Source of the DNA: Methanosarcinales archaeon | GTDB lineage: Archaea > Halobacteriota > Methanosarcinia > Methanosarcinales > Methanogasteraceae | Length of the DNA: 13,469 bases | Assembly (NCBI GenBank): GCA_030606635.1 | Contig: JAUWGA010000025.1 | Span: 1 to 13,469 of the forward strand | Direction: 5' to 3' | Shown here: piece by piece, positions 7,224-13,469 of the stretch | How positions within the stretch are numbered: position 1 is the first letter of the stretch | Layout of the letters: each line of letters starts with the position of its first letter | The notes under the pieces: generated by a model | Databases searched by the model: none | The model's input: the letters and a program-made list of their open reading frames with translations, nothing else | Told to the model about the DNA's origin: nothing | Made by a program: the position numbers and the translations under genes

Positions 7224-7944
7224 TAGAGTACCTACTGGAGTACCAGGATTTGATGAACTGTGTGAAGGCGGGCTGGTGCGGAATCGGACATATCTGCTCT
7301 CCGGAACCTCTGGCACCGGAAAAACAAACTTTGCTTTCCAGTTCCTGCACCACGGAGCCACGCAGTACAACGAACCCGGTATTTTTATTGCGACTGAGGA
7401 ACGCCCCAGTTACCTGCGGGAGAATCTGTCGAGATTCGGATGGGACATACAGTCACTCGAGGAGGAGGGCAAACTTGCGATCATCGATGCGTGTTCCACA
7501 AAGATCGGGATTCCGTCGCAGGAACGATATGTGGATGTGCGACCATTCGATATGCGCGCACTCCTCGACCAGGTCATCACGATACAGGATGAAATCGGTG
7601 CGAAACGCGCTGTGATCGATTCGAGCACGTCCATCGGATTCAATCTTCAGGATCCTGCAAGGATCAGGGTTGAGCTGCTCAAACTGAGCACGACCCTCGA
7701 GATTCTCGGTCTGACCTCGCTTATGACCTGCGAGATCGTTGATGACGACCTGTACAGCAGGTTCGGTGTCGAGAACTTCGTGACCGATGGCACGATCCTG
7801 CTGTATAACAAGCGGGAAGACAACACGCGTGTCCGCAGCATGGAGATCTTCAAGATGCGCGGATCGGACCATAAGAAAGGCATCTATCCGTATGAGATCA
7901 CATCAGAGGGGATAGTCATCTATCCGCGTGAAGAGGTCTACTGA
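7216..7944 (+). CDS. KaiC/RadA-superfamily ATPase (single-domain, archaeal)
   Basis: A 242-residue single KaiC-type RecA-fold ATPase. The start is the ATG at 7216, not the in-frame ATG at 7120, because MIDRVPTGVPGFDEL is the standard KaiC N terminus; it overlaps the rfcS stop by 8 nt and a GGGGGA lies 8-12 nt upstream. Motifs: Walker A GTSGTGKT (30-37), the paired glutamates of ATEE (E61, E62) where KaiC keeps its catalytic base, a Walker B-type strand RAVIDS (131-136), and the C-terminal KMRGSDHKKGIYPYEIT typical of the family. Archaeal paralogues are linked to signalling, motility or DNA processes, and their targets are mostly unknown. Coupling to rfcS hints at a replication- or repair-linked role, but this is only context. 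The double-domain clock protein is excluded by length. Confidence 0.88.
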   Translation: MIDRVPTGVPGFDELCEGGLVRNRTYLLSGTSGTGKTNFAFQFLHHGATQYNEPGIFIATEERPSYLRENLSRFGWDIQSLEEEGKLAIIDACSTKIGIPSQERYVDVRPFDMRALLDQVITIQDEIGAKRAVIDSSTSIGFNLQDPARIRVELLKLSTTLEILGLTSLMTCEIVDDDLYSRFGVENFVTDGTILLYNKREDNTRVRSMEIFKMRGSDHKKGIYPYEITSEGIVIYPREEVY

Positions 7945-7962
7945 GGCATACCGGGACAGGAG

Positions 7963-9018
7963 ATGCGCCTCCACAACCTATTTCACCTCGCCCCCTCGGA
8001 ACCGATGTTCCTTGCCGAGAACAGTTTCAGCGATCAGAGAGGTGCCCCACTCACAGAGAACTACCTTTTAGAATTCGAGAATATCGGTGGTAATGCCGCT
8101 GCCCGAAAGGGTGGGGGCGGGGTGTTACGACTGACCGAGCACGGCATTCCGATAGCTATCGCAGTTTACGTGCATTCGCAAGGTTTTGATCACTGGCTCG
8201 TGCTCACAAACGTGATCTCAAAAGATGAGCGGTTTTCAAAAAGAGTGTCTGATATCTTCGGAAGCGACAGCGAAGAGATCGAAACGGATGCGTCCGACCT
8301 GCGCAGTGCCGTGATTGAGTATTATTCCATATTCCTTGTGAACCAGTGGCTGTGTGAATCGTGCGCACGCGAAGATATGCCGTACCTCGACCTCGGTGTC
8401 TCAGTGGCGGTGCGCGAACTGTTAAACGGGAACGCAGGGGACGGATCGAACGATGGATCTGAAGATCGAAACGAACGACTGTCGCACCTATTTCGCAAGA
8501 TCAGTGGTATGATCGAGCTTGACCTATCCGGCGCAGACGTGCTCGAGATCTGCTGCGGGGATGGTAGCGCCACTGCTGCGCTACGCGACCTCGGATGCGA
8601 TCCGGTATGCATCGACTATGACAAATGCGACATCTGCGACGGGCTTAAGAGCGGGCAACTCCGCGAGGAGCGGTCGATTGTTCTTGATGCCACAGAACTG
8701 TCATCGTTCTTCGGTCGGGAGTTTGACTGCGTGGTAGGGTTCATGGTAGGTCCGATCCAGCCGTTCAATAAGGATGTGTGGGCATCGATCCTGCGCGAGT
8801 CTGCCAAAGTCGTTCGGACCGGTGGGGCACTGATCTTTACGTTTCATAATGGCGAAGAAGTCCTGAACGCTTACGAGGTACTCGATGGTTGCGGGGTTTC
8901 GGGGGAGACGTTTGAGAATCTCCCTGATAACGGATCATCAGCAGGGCAGGGCATTACCGGATATGACCGGTGGGTGTATGCTGGCAGGTGGGACGGTCAT
9001 TCACCGCCAGCTTTATAG
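7963..9018 (+). CDS. Class I SAM-dependent methyltransferase-domain protein with unknown N-terminal domain
   Basis: A 351-residue protein. Residues about 190-345 form a class I methyltransferase fold: motif I is VLEICCGDGSAT (193-204), the acidic ribose contact is D218 in CIDYD, and later strands include DCVVGFMVGP and GGALIFTFHN. The first 180 residues are not recognised; they contain a Gly-rich RKGGGGVLRL segment and CESC (C131, C134). An Asn/Asp/Gly-rich linker (155-170) separates the halves. The protein is cysteine-rich for a methyltransferase, with CC at 197-198 inside motif I and CDIC at 222-225. GGAG lies just before the ATG, 18 nt after the KaiC-like gene, so it probably belongs to the same operon. 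The substrate is unknown. Confidence 0.78.
   Translation: MRLHNLFHLAPSEPMFLAENSFSDQRGAPLTENYLLEFENIGGNAAARKGGGGVLRLTEHGIPIAIAVYVHSQGFDHWLVLTNVISKDERFSKRVSDIFGSDSEEIETDASDLRSAVIEYYSIFLVNQWLCESCAREDMPYLDLGVSVAVRELLNGNAGDGSNDGSEDRNERLSHLFRKISGMIELDLSGADVLEICCGDGSATAALRDLGCDPVCIDYDKCDICDGLKSGQLREERSIVLDATELSSFFGREFDCVVGFMVGPIQPFNKDVWASILRESAKVVRTGGALIFTFHNGEEVLNAYEVLDGCGVSGETFENLPDNGSSAGQGITGYDRWVYAGRWDGHSPPAL
9011..9018 (+). promoter_or_regulatory. Putative TATA box overlapping the methyltransferase stop
   Basis: CTTTATAG lies about 28 nt before the ATG at 9045 and includes the TAG stop codon of the upstream gene. The spacing predicts a leaderless mRNA for the small downstream protein. A second A/T cluster at 9022-9029 is too close. 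Confidence 0.45.
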
Positions 9019-9044
9019 CCGCTTATATTGAATATAGAATCACA

Positions 9045-9239
9045 ATGCCAGTAATAGAAGTAAGTAACGAGACCCTGCGCCAGCTCGACAATCTACGCAT
9101 CCAGATCCACGCTGATAGTTACGATGCTGTGATCAGGCACCTCATGGGTATGGAATATGTAAGACCGGTATATATCAGGGATCCGGAGCCAGAGCAGAAG
9201 CGCCCTGATGCTGGGATCGGGATATACAAGGTAGAGTGA
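9045..9239 (+). CDS. Small ribbon-helix-helix-like protein (possible antitoxin/regulator)
   Basis: A 64-residue protein. Its first half has a short beta strand (VIEVSNETLRQL) followed by two helices (LDNLRIQIHADSYDAVIRHLM), the layout of ribbon-helix-helix DNA-binding proteins and of short archaeal antitoxin-like families. The C-terminal part is Pro/Asp/Lys-rich without recognised features. The start is ATG 9045; the in-frame extension upstream would overlap the methyltransferase and includes its promoter. No toxin-like gene is adjacent, so a toxin-antitoxin pair is not supported. It may regulate itself or mfnB downstream, but no operator test is possible here. Confidence 0.65.
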   Translation: MPVIEVSNETLRQLDNLRIQIHADSYDAVIRHLMGMEYVRPVYIRDPEPEQKRPDAGIGIYKVE

Positions 9240-9253
9240 ACAGAGGCAACGAC

Positions 9254-9272
9254 ACTGTTAAATACAGACAGT
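9254..9272 (+). promoter_or_regulatory. Promoter of mfnB: TATA-like box inside a small inverted repeat
   Basis: TTAAATA (9258-9264) is flanked by CTGT (9255-9258) and ACAG (9264-9267), and ACTGT at 9254-9258 also mirrors ACAGT at 9268-9272. A dyad across a TATA box could be an operator, but the arms are only 4-5 nt. The expected start of transcription is near 9285-9290. Confidence 0.4.
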
Positions 9273-9276
9273 AACG

Positions 9277-9313
9277 ATGATTGCATTATTACACTGGCAA
9301 ACAGTGCAATCAT
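9277..9313 (+). repeat. Bipartite inverted repeat before the mfnB ribosome binding site
   Basis: ATGATTG (9277-9283) pairs with CAATCAT (9307-9313) and CACTG (9292-9296) pairs with CAGTG (9302-9306) across a GCAAA loop, leaving an 8-nt one-sided bulge. Twelve pairs in two blocks are unlikely by chance. It ends one base before the GGAGG at 9315-9319, so as RNA it could affect ribosome access, or as DNA it could be an operator. Confidence 0.5.
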
Positions 9314-9325
9314 TGGAGGCATATT

Positions 9326-10024
9326 ATGAAACTACTGGTTAGCCCGATCAACACAACCGAGGCAAAGGCTGCGCTTGATGGCGGTGCCGATATCGTAGAT
9401 GTGAAGAATCCGAAAGAAGGATCACTTGGTGCGAATTTCCCCTGGATGATCCGCGCAGTTATTGAGACGATCGAATCCAAAAAGCCAGTCAGCGCAACGA
9501 TCGGCGATTTTAATTTCAAGCCGGGTACAGCATCGCTTGCTGCACTTGGTGCTGCCGCGTCCGGCGCTGATTATATCAAGATTGGATTGTACGACATCCA
9601 GACCACAGATCAGGCAGAAGAACTGTTGTCAAATGTTGTGCGGTCGATAAAAGGATACGATTCAAACAAATTTGCGGTAGCAGCCGCGTATGCCGATTAT
9701 AGGCGTATAAATTCCATTTCACCGCTTTTGCTCCCCGAGGTTGGCGCGAAGGTCAGTGCCGATGTGGTGATGATCGATACCGGCATCAAGGACGGCAGGT
9801 CACTCTTCGAGTTCATGAGCGAGGAGGAGTTGACCAGGTTTGTGGATGATGCACGCGATCTCGGTCTGACTACGGCGCTTGCCGGAACGATCAAGTTCGA
9901 GGATCTGGACGTATTAAGGCGGATCAATCCTGATATCCTCGGAATCCGCGGAGTGGTCTGCGGCGGCGATCGGAACGATGAGATCAAGCAGGAACTGGTC
10001 GAGGAATTCAAGTCAAAGATGTGA
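9326..10024 (+). CDS. mfnB: (5-formylfuran-3-yl)methyl phosphate synthase
   Basis: A 232-residue TIM-barrel enzyme that condenses two glyceraldehyde-3-phosphate molecules into the furan precursor of methanofuran, the C1 carrier at the CO2/formyl end of methanogenesis. The N terminus MKLLVSPIN matches the family. The Schiff-base lysine falls at K27 (DVKNPKEGSLGANFPW) and the second active-site lysine at K85 (YIKIGLYD), the same numbers as known for the Methanocaldococcus enzyme. The C-terminal GIRGVVCGGDR phosphate-binding strand is also present. Length is full. The ATG at 9326 has GGAGG 6 nt upstream; the in-frame TTG at 9281 is ignored. It appears monocistronic, with its own promoter and a structured leader region. 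It marks the organism as a methanogen, methanotrophic archaeon or relative. Confidence 0.95.
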   Translation: MKLLVSPINTTEAKAALDGGADIVDVKNPKEGSLGANFPWMIRAVIETIESKKPVSATIGDFNFKPGTASLAALGAAASGADYIKIGLYDIQTTDQAEELLSNVVRSIKGYDSNKFAVAAAYADYRRINSISPLLLPEVGAKVSADVVMIDTGIKDGRSLFEFMSEEELTRFVDDARDLGLTTALAGTIKFEDLDVLRRINPDILGIRGVVCGGDRNDEIKQELVEEFKSKM

Positions 10025-10329
10025 TCTGGTCGGGAGTGGCGGTCTCGTGGAGTCGTAGCGGAACACACCGGATCGTGGGGATCGCTCTTCATGTTGTGAA
10101 ATCAGTGTCACAATCCCTCTTCGGATTTGTGACATTCGTTTATTAGTGCCATTCGTGATTTAGTCCATTTTTACGAAAAAATCTACAAATAAAACACGAA
10201 TGAAACGAATTGCATGAATGTTATTCGATATTGCAGTCGTGTTCAAGGATGTTCAATCTGACCCGAGTTATTTTGCGACACCCCCCTCTCCCGATGTGCC
10301 GGCGCGAGCGAGTGTGCCTATCCTCTCCG
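10025..10329. other. Intergenic region between convergent mfnB and site-2 protease genes
   Basis: No gene is supported. The region contains repeat copy B at 10123-10220. Both flanking genes end here, so terminators are expected, but no hairpin followed by a T-run is evident apart from T-rich bases inside the repeat. Confidence 0.5.
10123..10220. repeat. Intergenic repeat, copy B (MITE-like, inverted ATTCGTG arms)
   Basis: Second copy of the element at 3718-3811, same orientation. From the shared GGA, both copies reach ATTCGTG after exactly 28 nt. The inverted arms are ATTCGTG at 10151-10157 and CACGAAT at 10195-10201, with a 37-nt spacer versus 40 in copy A. Outer arms ACATTCGT and a GCATGAATGT-like end also mirror each other. 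No coding capacity. Confidence 0.65.
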
Positions 10330-12096
10330 CTAAAACCCGTGCACCATATACGGTCCAAAGATCATGAACACGAACGAAACAAGGATCAGCACTGCAAATG
10401 CTACTGCGATGCTTTTTGACAACTGTTCTGCCTTGTGGTCGCTTATCACCCGCCCAAATAGCGAGTGGATAACATCCTTGAATACGTGCCCTCCATCCAT
10501 CGGCAACGCTGGCAGGCAGTTGAACAGTCCGGCGTAGAAGTTGATCCAGCCGATCCAGAGTAGCGCACTCGCGATCCAGAAGACGAGGACGCCGTAACCT
10601 GCAGCCCATCCGACAGGCTCATAGAACTGCATTGAGTTGTCAAATCCGCCAAATCCGCCACCATCGAGTTCTATCAGCGGCATCGCAAAGATGAGGAGCC
10701 AGCCCTCGATCCGGTCCAGTAAACTAGGGATGGTTTTCAAGACATGCAGTCTATCCGATGCTGGATATTCTCCGATGGTCATGCCAGCGAATTCGATCCT
10801 TGTGGTGGAGATCACGCCTACGTATCCGCAACTGCGGTCCGGCGAAGAGCGGAGTTCTACCCTGGTTGAGTTATTCCCTGCAAAGAAGAACTCGACCGTC
10901 TGACCCGGCACAGTTGTATTCAGAAACGCAATGAAATCGGTGGTGTTGTCGATTCCGGTATCGTCGACCCGCGTGATGGTCATACCTTGCGTGAGATTTG
11001 CCTGCGCTGCAGCAGAATCTGGCACGACAAGCTCGATCGTGACGCCGCTTTGCAGGATGGCATCCTCTCCTGCAAGCGTGAAGATCTCGCGCTTGTCCCG
11101 CCCCTTTGTATGCATCGTCATCGGCAGGTCTTCCCGAGTAGTCATGGCAACATAGAAGTCGTGTGCAGTCTTTATTGTAACATCATCCACCTGTGTGATA
11201 GCCATGCCCTCTTTTATTCCGGCTTGCGCTGCAACCGAGTTTTCATCGACCGATACGATCATAACATCACTGACTGGAGCTATCCCTCCGAGTACAGGAC
11301 CGAATAAGAGAGAGAATGCGATCAATGCGACGACAAAGTTTGCCATGACGCCTGCTGCAAGTATCCTCATCCGTGATCTTCTGGATACGCCATTCCCTGT
11401 CTTGTTATCCGCTTCTTGCTCCGCTGTACCCCTGCTCCTGTTTCCGTGCCCAATTCCACCCCCGGTCTCGAGGGGGTGCCTGACAGCGTAATCATAGCCA
11501 ACCCCTATGTTGGTGTTGGTGTCTGTGCCCGCATCCCGGACTTCTGCAGGGTCTGGCTTCTTCTTCCCGAACAACTCCTCTTCATCCGGTTCTGCAAACC
11601 CTCCAATAGGTACGATCCCGAGCAGCAGCGCGCCCATCGATTTGACGCCGACGCCCTCGGTCCTGCAGAGAACAGCGTGTGCAAGTTCGTGCACAACCAG
11701 CGTGACCATAAGCCCGATCGCGCCCCATACAAGCGGGATATAATCGTTCAGACCCGGGATTAAAAAGATATTCTGCGGGGCATTATATTTGTCAGGCATG
11801 GGCATCGCATTCTCATACAATGCCTGCAGCATCACGTAGTCGGTCAGGAGCACTACCGTGAACATGATAAACATCCCCACAAGCATCATCGGTATCCCAA
11901 CGTTTCCGAAGAATCTCCAGAACCTGCGCGGGTATGCCAGCACCGTGAGCAGCTTCTGCCCGCGCATGGTGCGAACCATCAGTATGGGTCCGAATGCCGA
12001 CATGTTGTACCGCTCAAGAATTCCTTGTTTACTTAGAAATGCAAAGACGATCCAGCATACAATTAAAATGATGAGTGCAATATTTAAATAGTTCAC
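10330..12096 (-). CDS. Site-2 protease family intramembrane metalloprotease (M50) with two PDZ-like domains
   Basis: A 588-residue membrane protease that cuts substrate helices within the membrane, usually to release regulators. The zinc site is HELAH (136-140) in VTLVVHELAHAVLC; the third ligand is D534 in NCLPALPMDGGH (526-537). Hydrophobic segments lie near 5-20, 68-90, 120-146, 153-167, 246-270, 500-528 and 562-585. Two PDZ-like domains (about 272-342 and 350-415) sit between the two metal motifs, giving a long member of the family. Residues about 178-240 form a polar Gly/Asn/Asp/Lys/Arg-rich insertion. Initiation is at GTG 12096 (GTG AAC TAT); the ATG two bases earlier is out of frame and meets TGA at once. 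A TATA-like palindrome about 28 nt upstream predicts a leaderless mRNA. The substrate is unknown. Confidence 0.9.
   Translation of the reverse strand: MNYLNIALIILIVCWIVFAFLSKQGILERYNMSAFGPILMVRTMRGQKLLTVLAYPRRFWRFFGNVGIPMMLVGMFIMFTVVLLTDYVMLQALYENAMPMPDKYNAPQNIFLIPGLNDYIPLVWGAIGLMVTLVVHELAHAVLCRTEGVGVKSMGALLLGIVPIGGFAEPDEEELFGKKKPDPAEVRDAGTDTNTNIGVGYDYAVRHPLETGGGIGHGNRSRGTAEQEADNKTGNGVSRRSRMRILAAGVMANFVVALIAFSLLFGPVLGGIAPVSDVMIVSVDENSVAAQAGIKEGMAITQVDDVTIKTAHDFYVAMTTREDLPMTMHTKGRDKREIFTLAGEDAILQSGVTIELVVPDSAAAQANLTQGMTITRVDDTGIDNTTDFIAFLNTTVPGQTVEFFFAGNNSTRVELRSSPDRSCGYVGVISTTRIEFAGMTIGEYPASDRLHVLKTIPSLLDRIEGWLLIFAMPLIELDGGGFGGFDNSMQFYEPVGWAAGYGVLVFWIASALLWIGWINFYAGLFNCLPALPMDGGHVFKDVIHSLFGRVISDHKAEQLSKSIAVAFAVLILVSFVFMIFGPYMVHGF
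11457..11478. repeat. Perfect GC-rich hairpin inside the protease coding insertion
   Basis: CACCCCC (11457-11463) and GGGGGTG (11472-11478) form a perfect 7-bp stem around an 8-nt loop, within the stretch encoding the polar insertion (about residues 206-213). Read directly from the sequence; whether it matters for expression or marks an old insertion is unknown. Confidence 0.45.
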
Positions 12097-12118
12097 ATTA
12101 CTATTTTGTTGCCGATGC

Positions 12119-12130
12119 AGTATTAATACT
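12119..12130. promoter_or_regulatory. 12-nt palindrome AGTATTAATACT, TATA-like box of the protease gene
   Basis: This perfect palindrome lies between divergent genes and is centred about 28 nt before the GTG at 12096 on the minus strand, the right place for a TATA box of a leaderless mRNA. Being symmetrical, it could also bind a dimeric regulator. On the plus strand it lies about 77 nt before the radical SAM start, too far to be that gene's own box. Confidence 0.45.
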
Positions 12131-12201
12131 TTGTATCGTTCCCACTTATTTTTTGGTGGCTACATGTTTATGCACACAGACGACAACAACAAAAGCAGAG
12201 C

Positions 12202-13314
12202 ATGTATCCACTCTACAAACGCCCGTGGTTCAGCGTCTATCTGGACGCAGACGGCAGCATGACCCTGAGTGGCATCCTTGCGCCCGCAATAAAGCCCTTC
12301 ACGTCCGATCTTCTCGATATCTTCGAGAGCGCAAAGCCGATCGGCGCAGATGGGGAAGAACTGATCTTCTCAACGTGGGTGCCGCCGATACCCGGGAAAG
12401 CGTTTGATCGGCTTGTGAAAAGCCAGCTTAATGCCAGAATCGGAAAAAATATCCCGGATCAGGTCACGATATCGCTCACCGAGGAGTGCCCGAACAGGTG
12501 CATCCATTGCGCACTTCCTGATACCGAAAACAAGGCATCACTGCCGCCAGAGGTGGTGAAGGATGTGATCGATCAGGTGACTGGCATGGGCACCACATTG
12601 ATCATATTCGACGGCGGCGAGCCCATGATGTACCCGGAACTTGCAGAGGTGGTCAGGCATGTCGATCCTGATAAGGCGATTGCAACCGTGTTTACGTCCG
12701 GAACAGGGCTTACAATGGAGCTGGCAGAATCGCTGAAGGATGCCGGACTCTTCGCGGTCAATGTGAGCATCGATAGCCCGCATCCGGAGGAGCATGACCG
12801 GATTAGGGGGAGAAGCGGAGTATTTGACGAGGCGCTCGCTGCGATCAAAAACTCGCTTGCGGCAGGAATGTTTGTCGATATCTATGTCGTGCTATCTCCG
12901 ATGAACATCCATGACCTGAAGGAATTTTATTCGCTTGCTGTAGAAACTGGCGTCCACGAACTCTCGTTCTATGAGATCGTGCCGACCGGGAGGTGGATCG
13001 ATCACGAAAGCGAGGTTCTGAGTGATGCGGATCGTGAAACCCTTGATTCGTTTGTCAGGTGGGCAGCATATGATGGAAGGGTGCGGGTATTCTCGATACC
13101 GCACGCGATGGAGAAGACCGGATGCTTTGCAGGGAAAAGATGGCTTCACATAACCCCGCAGGGAGATGTGCTGCCCTGCGCATGTATCCCGATTCCTTAC
13201 GGGAATATTCGGGAGGAAAGCATCGATGCGATCTGGAAACGGATCAGGAAGGATTCCGCATACAACGCGGAATCGTGCCTGATGCGAAACCCCGAGTTCA
13301 GGAGGCGGTTATGA
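12202..13314 (+). CDS. Radical SAM protein with SPASM-like C-terminal cysteines
   Basis: A 370-residue radical SAM enzyme. The SAM cluster motif is CPNRCIHC (C96, C100, C103), followed by FDGGEP (136-141). A C-terminal region with C308, C326, C328 and C359, in CFAGKRWLHITPQGDVLPCAC, then IPYGNIREE, resembles the SPASM/twitch auxiliary-cluster domain of AhbD/NirJ and peptide-modifying enzymes. Residues 1-88 precede the barrel and are not recognised; RiPP-recognition folds are one option but none is evident. The ATG at 12202 has no strong Shine-Dalgarno. A weak TATA-like stretch near 12165-12172 would give a short leader. The stop overlaps the next gene's ATG (ATGA), so the two radical SAM proteins are translationally coupled. 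The substrate is unknown: no small precursor peptide gene is seen, and haem synthesis is possible but unproven. Confidence 0.82.
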   Translation: MYPLYKRPWFSVYLDADGSMTLSGILAPAIKPFTSDLLDIFESAKPIGADGEELIFSTWVPPIPGKAFDRLVKSQLNARIGKNIPDQVTISLTEECPNRCIHCALPDTENKASLPPEVVKDVIDQVTGMGTTLIIFDGGEPMMYPELAEVVRHVDPDKAIATVFTSGTGLTMELAESLKDAGLFAVNVSIDSPHPEEHDRIRGRSGVFDEALAAIKNSLAAGMFVDIYVVLSPMNIHDLKEFYSLAVETGVHELSFYEIVPTGRWIDHESEVLSDADRETLDSFVRWAAYDGRVRVFSIPHAMEKTGCFAGKRWLHITPQGDVLPCACIPIPYGNIREESIDAIWKRIRKDSAYNAESCLMRNPEFRRRL

Positions 13315-13469
13315 CTGCAAAGAACGTGATCCCGCTATCGATGGTTGACTGGACTGGTCATGCTGTAATGGTTGTCTTTCTGATGGGATGTCCGATGAGG
13401 TGTCCATATTGCCATAATCACCAGCTTCTAAATGCAGGACAGCTCAGTTCCGAACCAGCCAACATCGAA
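13311..13469 (+). CDS. nrdG: Anaerobic ribonucleotide reductase activating-type radical SAM protein (partial, 5' end)
   Basis: The first 53 codons of a gene running off the window. The sequence SMVDWTGHAVMVVFLMGCP, then MRCPYCHNHQLL, has the radical SAM CxxxCxxC (C27, C31, C34) and the CPYCHN ending typical of glycyl-radical activases such as NrdG, which generate the glycyl radical on class III ribonucleotide reductase in anaerobes. Pyruvate formate-lyase activase-like homologues share this start, so the exact partner is inferred. The ATG overlaps the upstream stop by 4 nt, with GGAGG 6 nt upstream. The reductase is not in view. Confidence 0.75.
   Translation, partial: MTAKNVIPLSMVDWTGHAVMVVFLMGCPMRCPYCHNHQLLNAGQLSSEPANIE

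Noticed and set aside
8970..9044. Longer ribbon-helix-helix-like protein starting at 8970
   Set aside because: The extension overlaps the methyltransferase gene and spans its stop and the TATA-like box; the MPVIEVS start fits the fold.
9045..10024. Toxin-antitoxin pair formed by the small protein and its downstream neighbour
   Set aside because: The neighbour is mfnB, a biosynthetic enzyme, and no toxin-like gene is adjacent on either side.
3718..10220. CRISPR array
   Set aside because: Only two diverged copies 6.4 kb apart, no regular spacers and no cas genes.

Overview
The window looks like a euryarchaeal chromosome segment from a methanogen or a methane/alkane-oxidising relative (Methanosarcinales, ANME or Syntrophoarchaeum-like; the exact lineage cannot be fixed by eye). 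The evidence is a methanofuran-biosynthesis gene (mfnB) with both active-site lysines, an archaeal small clamp-loader subunit (rfcS), a KaiC/RadA-type ATPase, a site-2 protease with PDZ domains, archaeal TATA-like boxes 25-30 nt before several starts (suggesting leaderless mRNAs), and a CcmF-like c-type cytochrome maturation protein. Haem-c maturation together with methanofuran points to a cytochrome-containing lineage.

Layout. Positions 44-3633 (+): M20 metallopeptidase, CcmF C-terminal-half-like membrane protein and FAD-dependent oxidoreductase, tightly packed. Positions 3634-3937: an intergenic region with repeat copy A, a strong TATA box and a possible Arg-rich mini-ORF, leading into an AT-richer multi-pass membrane protein gene (3938-4609, +). 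Positions 6107-4648 (-): a two-gene operon of a U32-family protein and a small Cys-motif protein, with a 4-nt overlap. Divergent from it, 6255-9018 (+): rfcS, a KaiC-like ATPase (8-nt overlap) and a methyltransferase-domain protein. Then a small ribbon-helix-helix-like protein (9045-9239) and mfnB (9326-10024). An intergenic stretch at 10025-10329 carries repeat copy B. The site-2 protease lies on the minus strand (12096-10330). Divergent from it are a radical SAM/SPASM-like gene (12202-13314) and the start of an NrdG-type radical SAM activase, overlapping by ATGA and cut by the window end.

Most genes are housekeeping or lineage-specific metabolic genes. The points most worth a second look are: rfcS appears to start at AUC, with a good Shine-Dalgarno and no AUG/GUG/UUG in a usable place; two diverged copies of a ~95-bp intergenic element with inverted ATTCGTG/CACGAAT arms; the U32 protein with extra cysteine clusters coupled to a small protein with paired cysteines; the SPASM-like/NrdG-like radical SAM tandem; and structured promoter/leader regions before mfnB and the 3938 gene. 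No rRNA, tRNA, CRISPR array or transposase was recognised.
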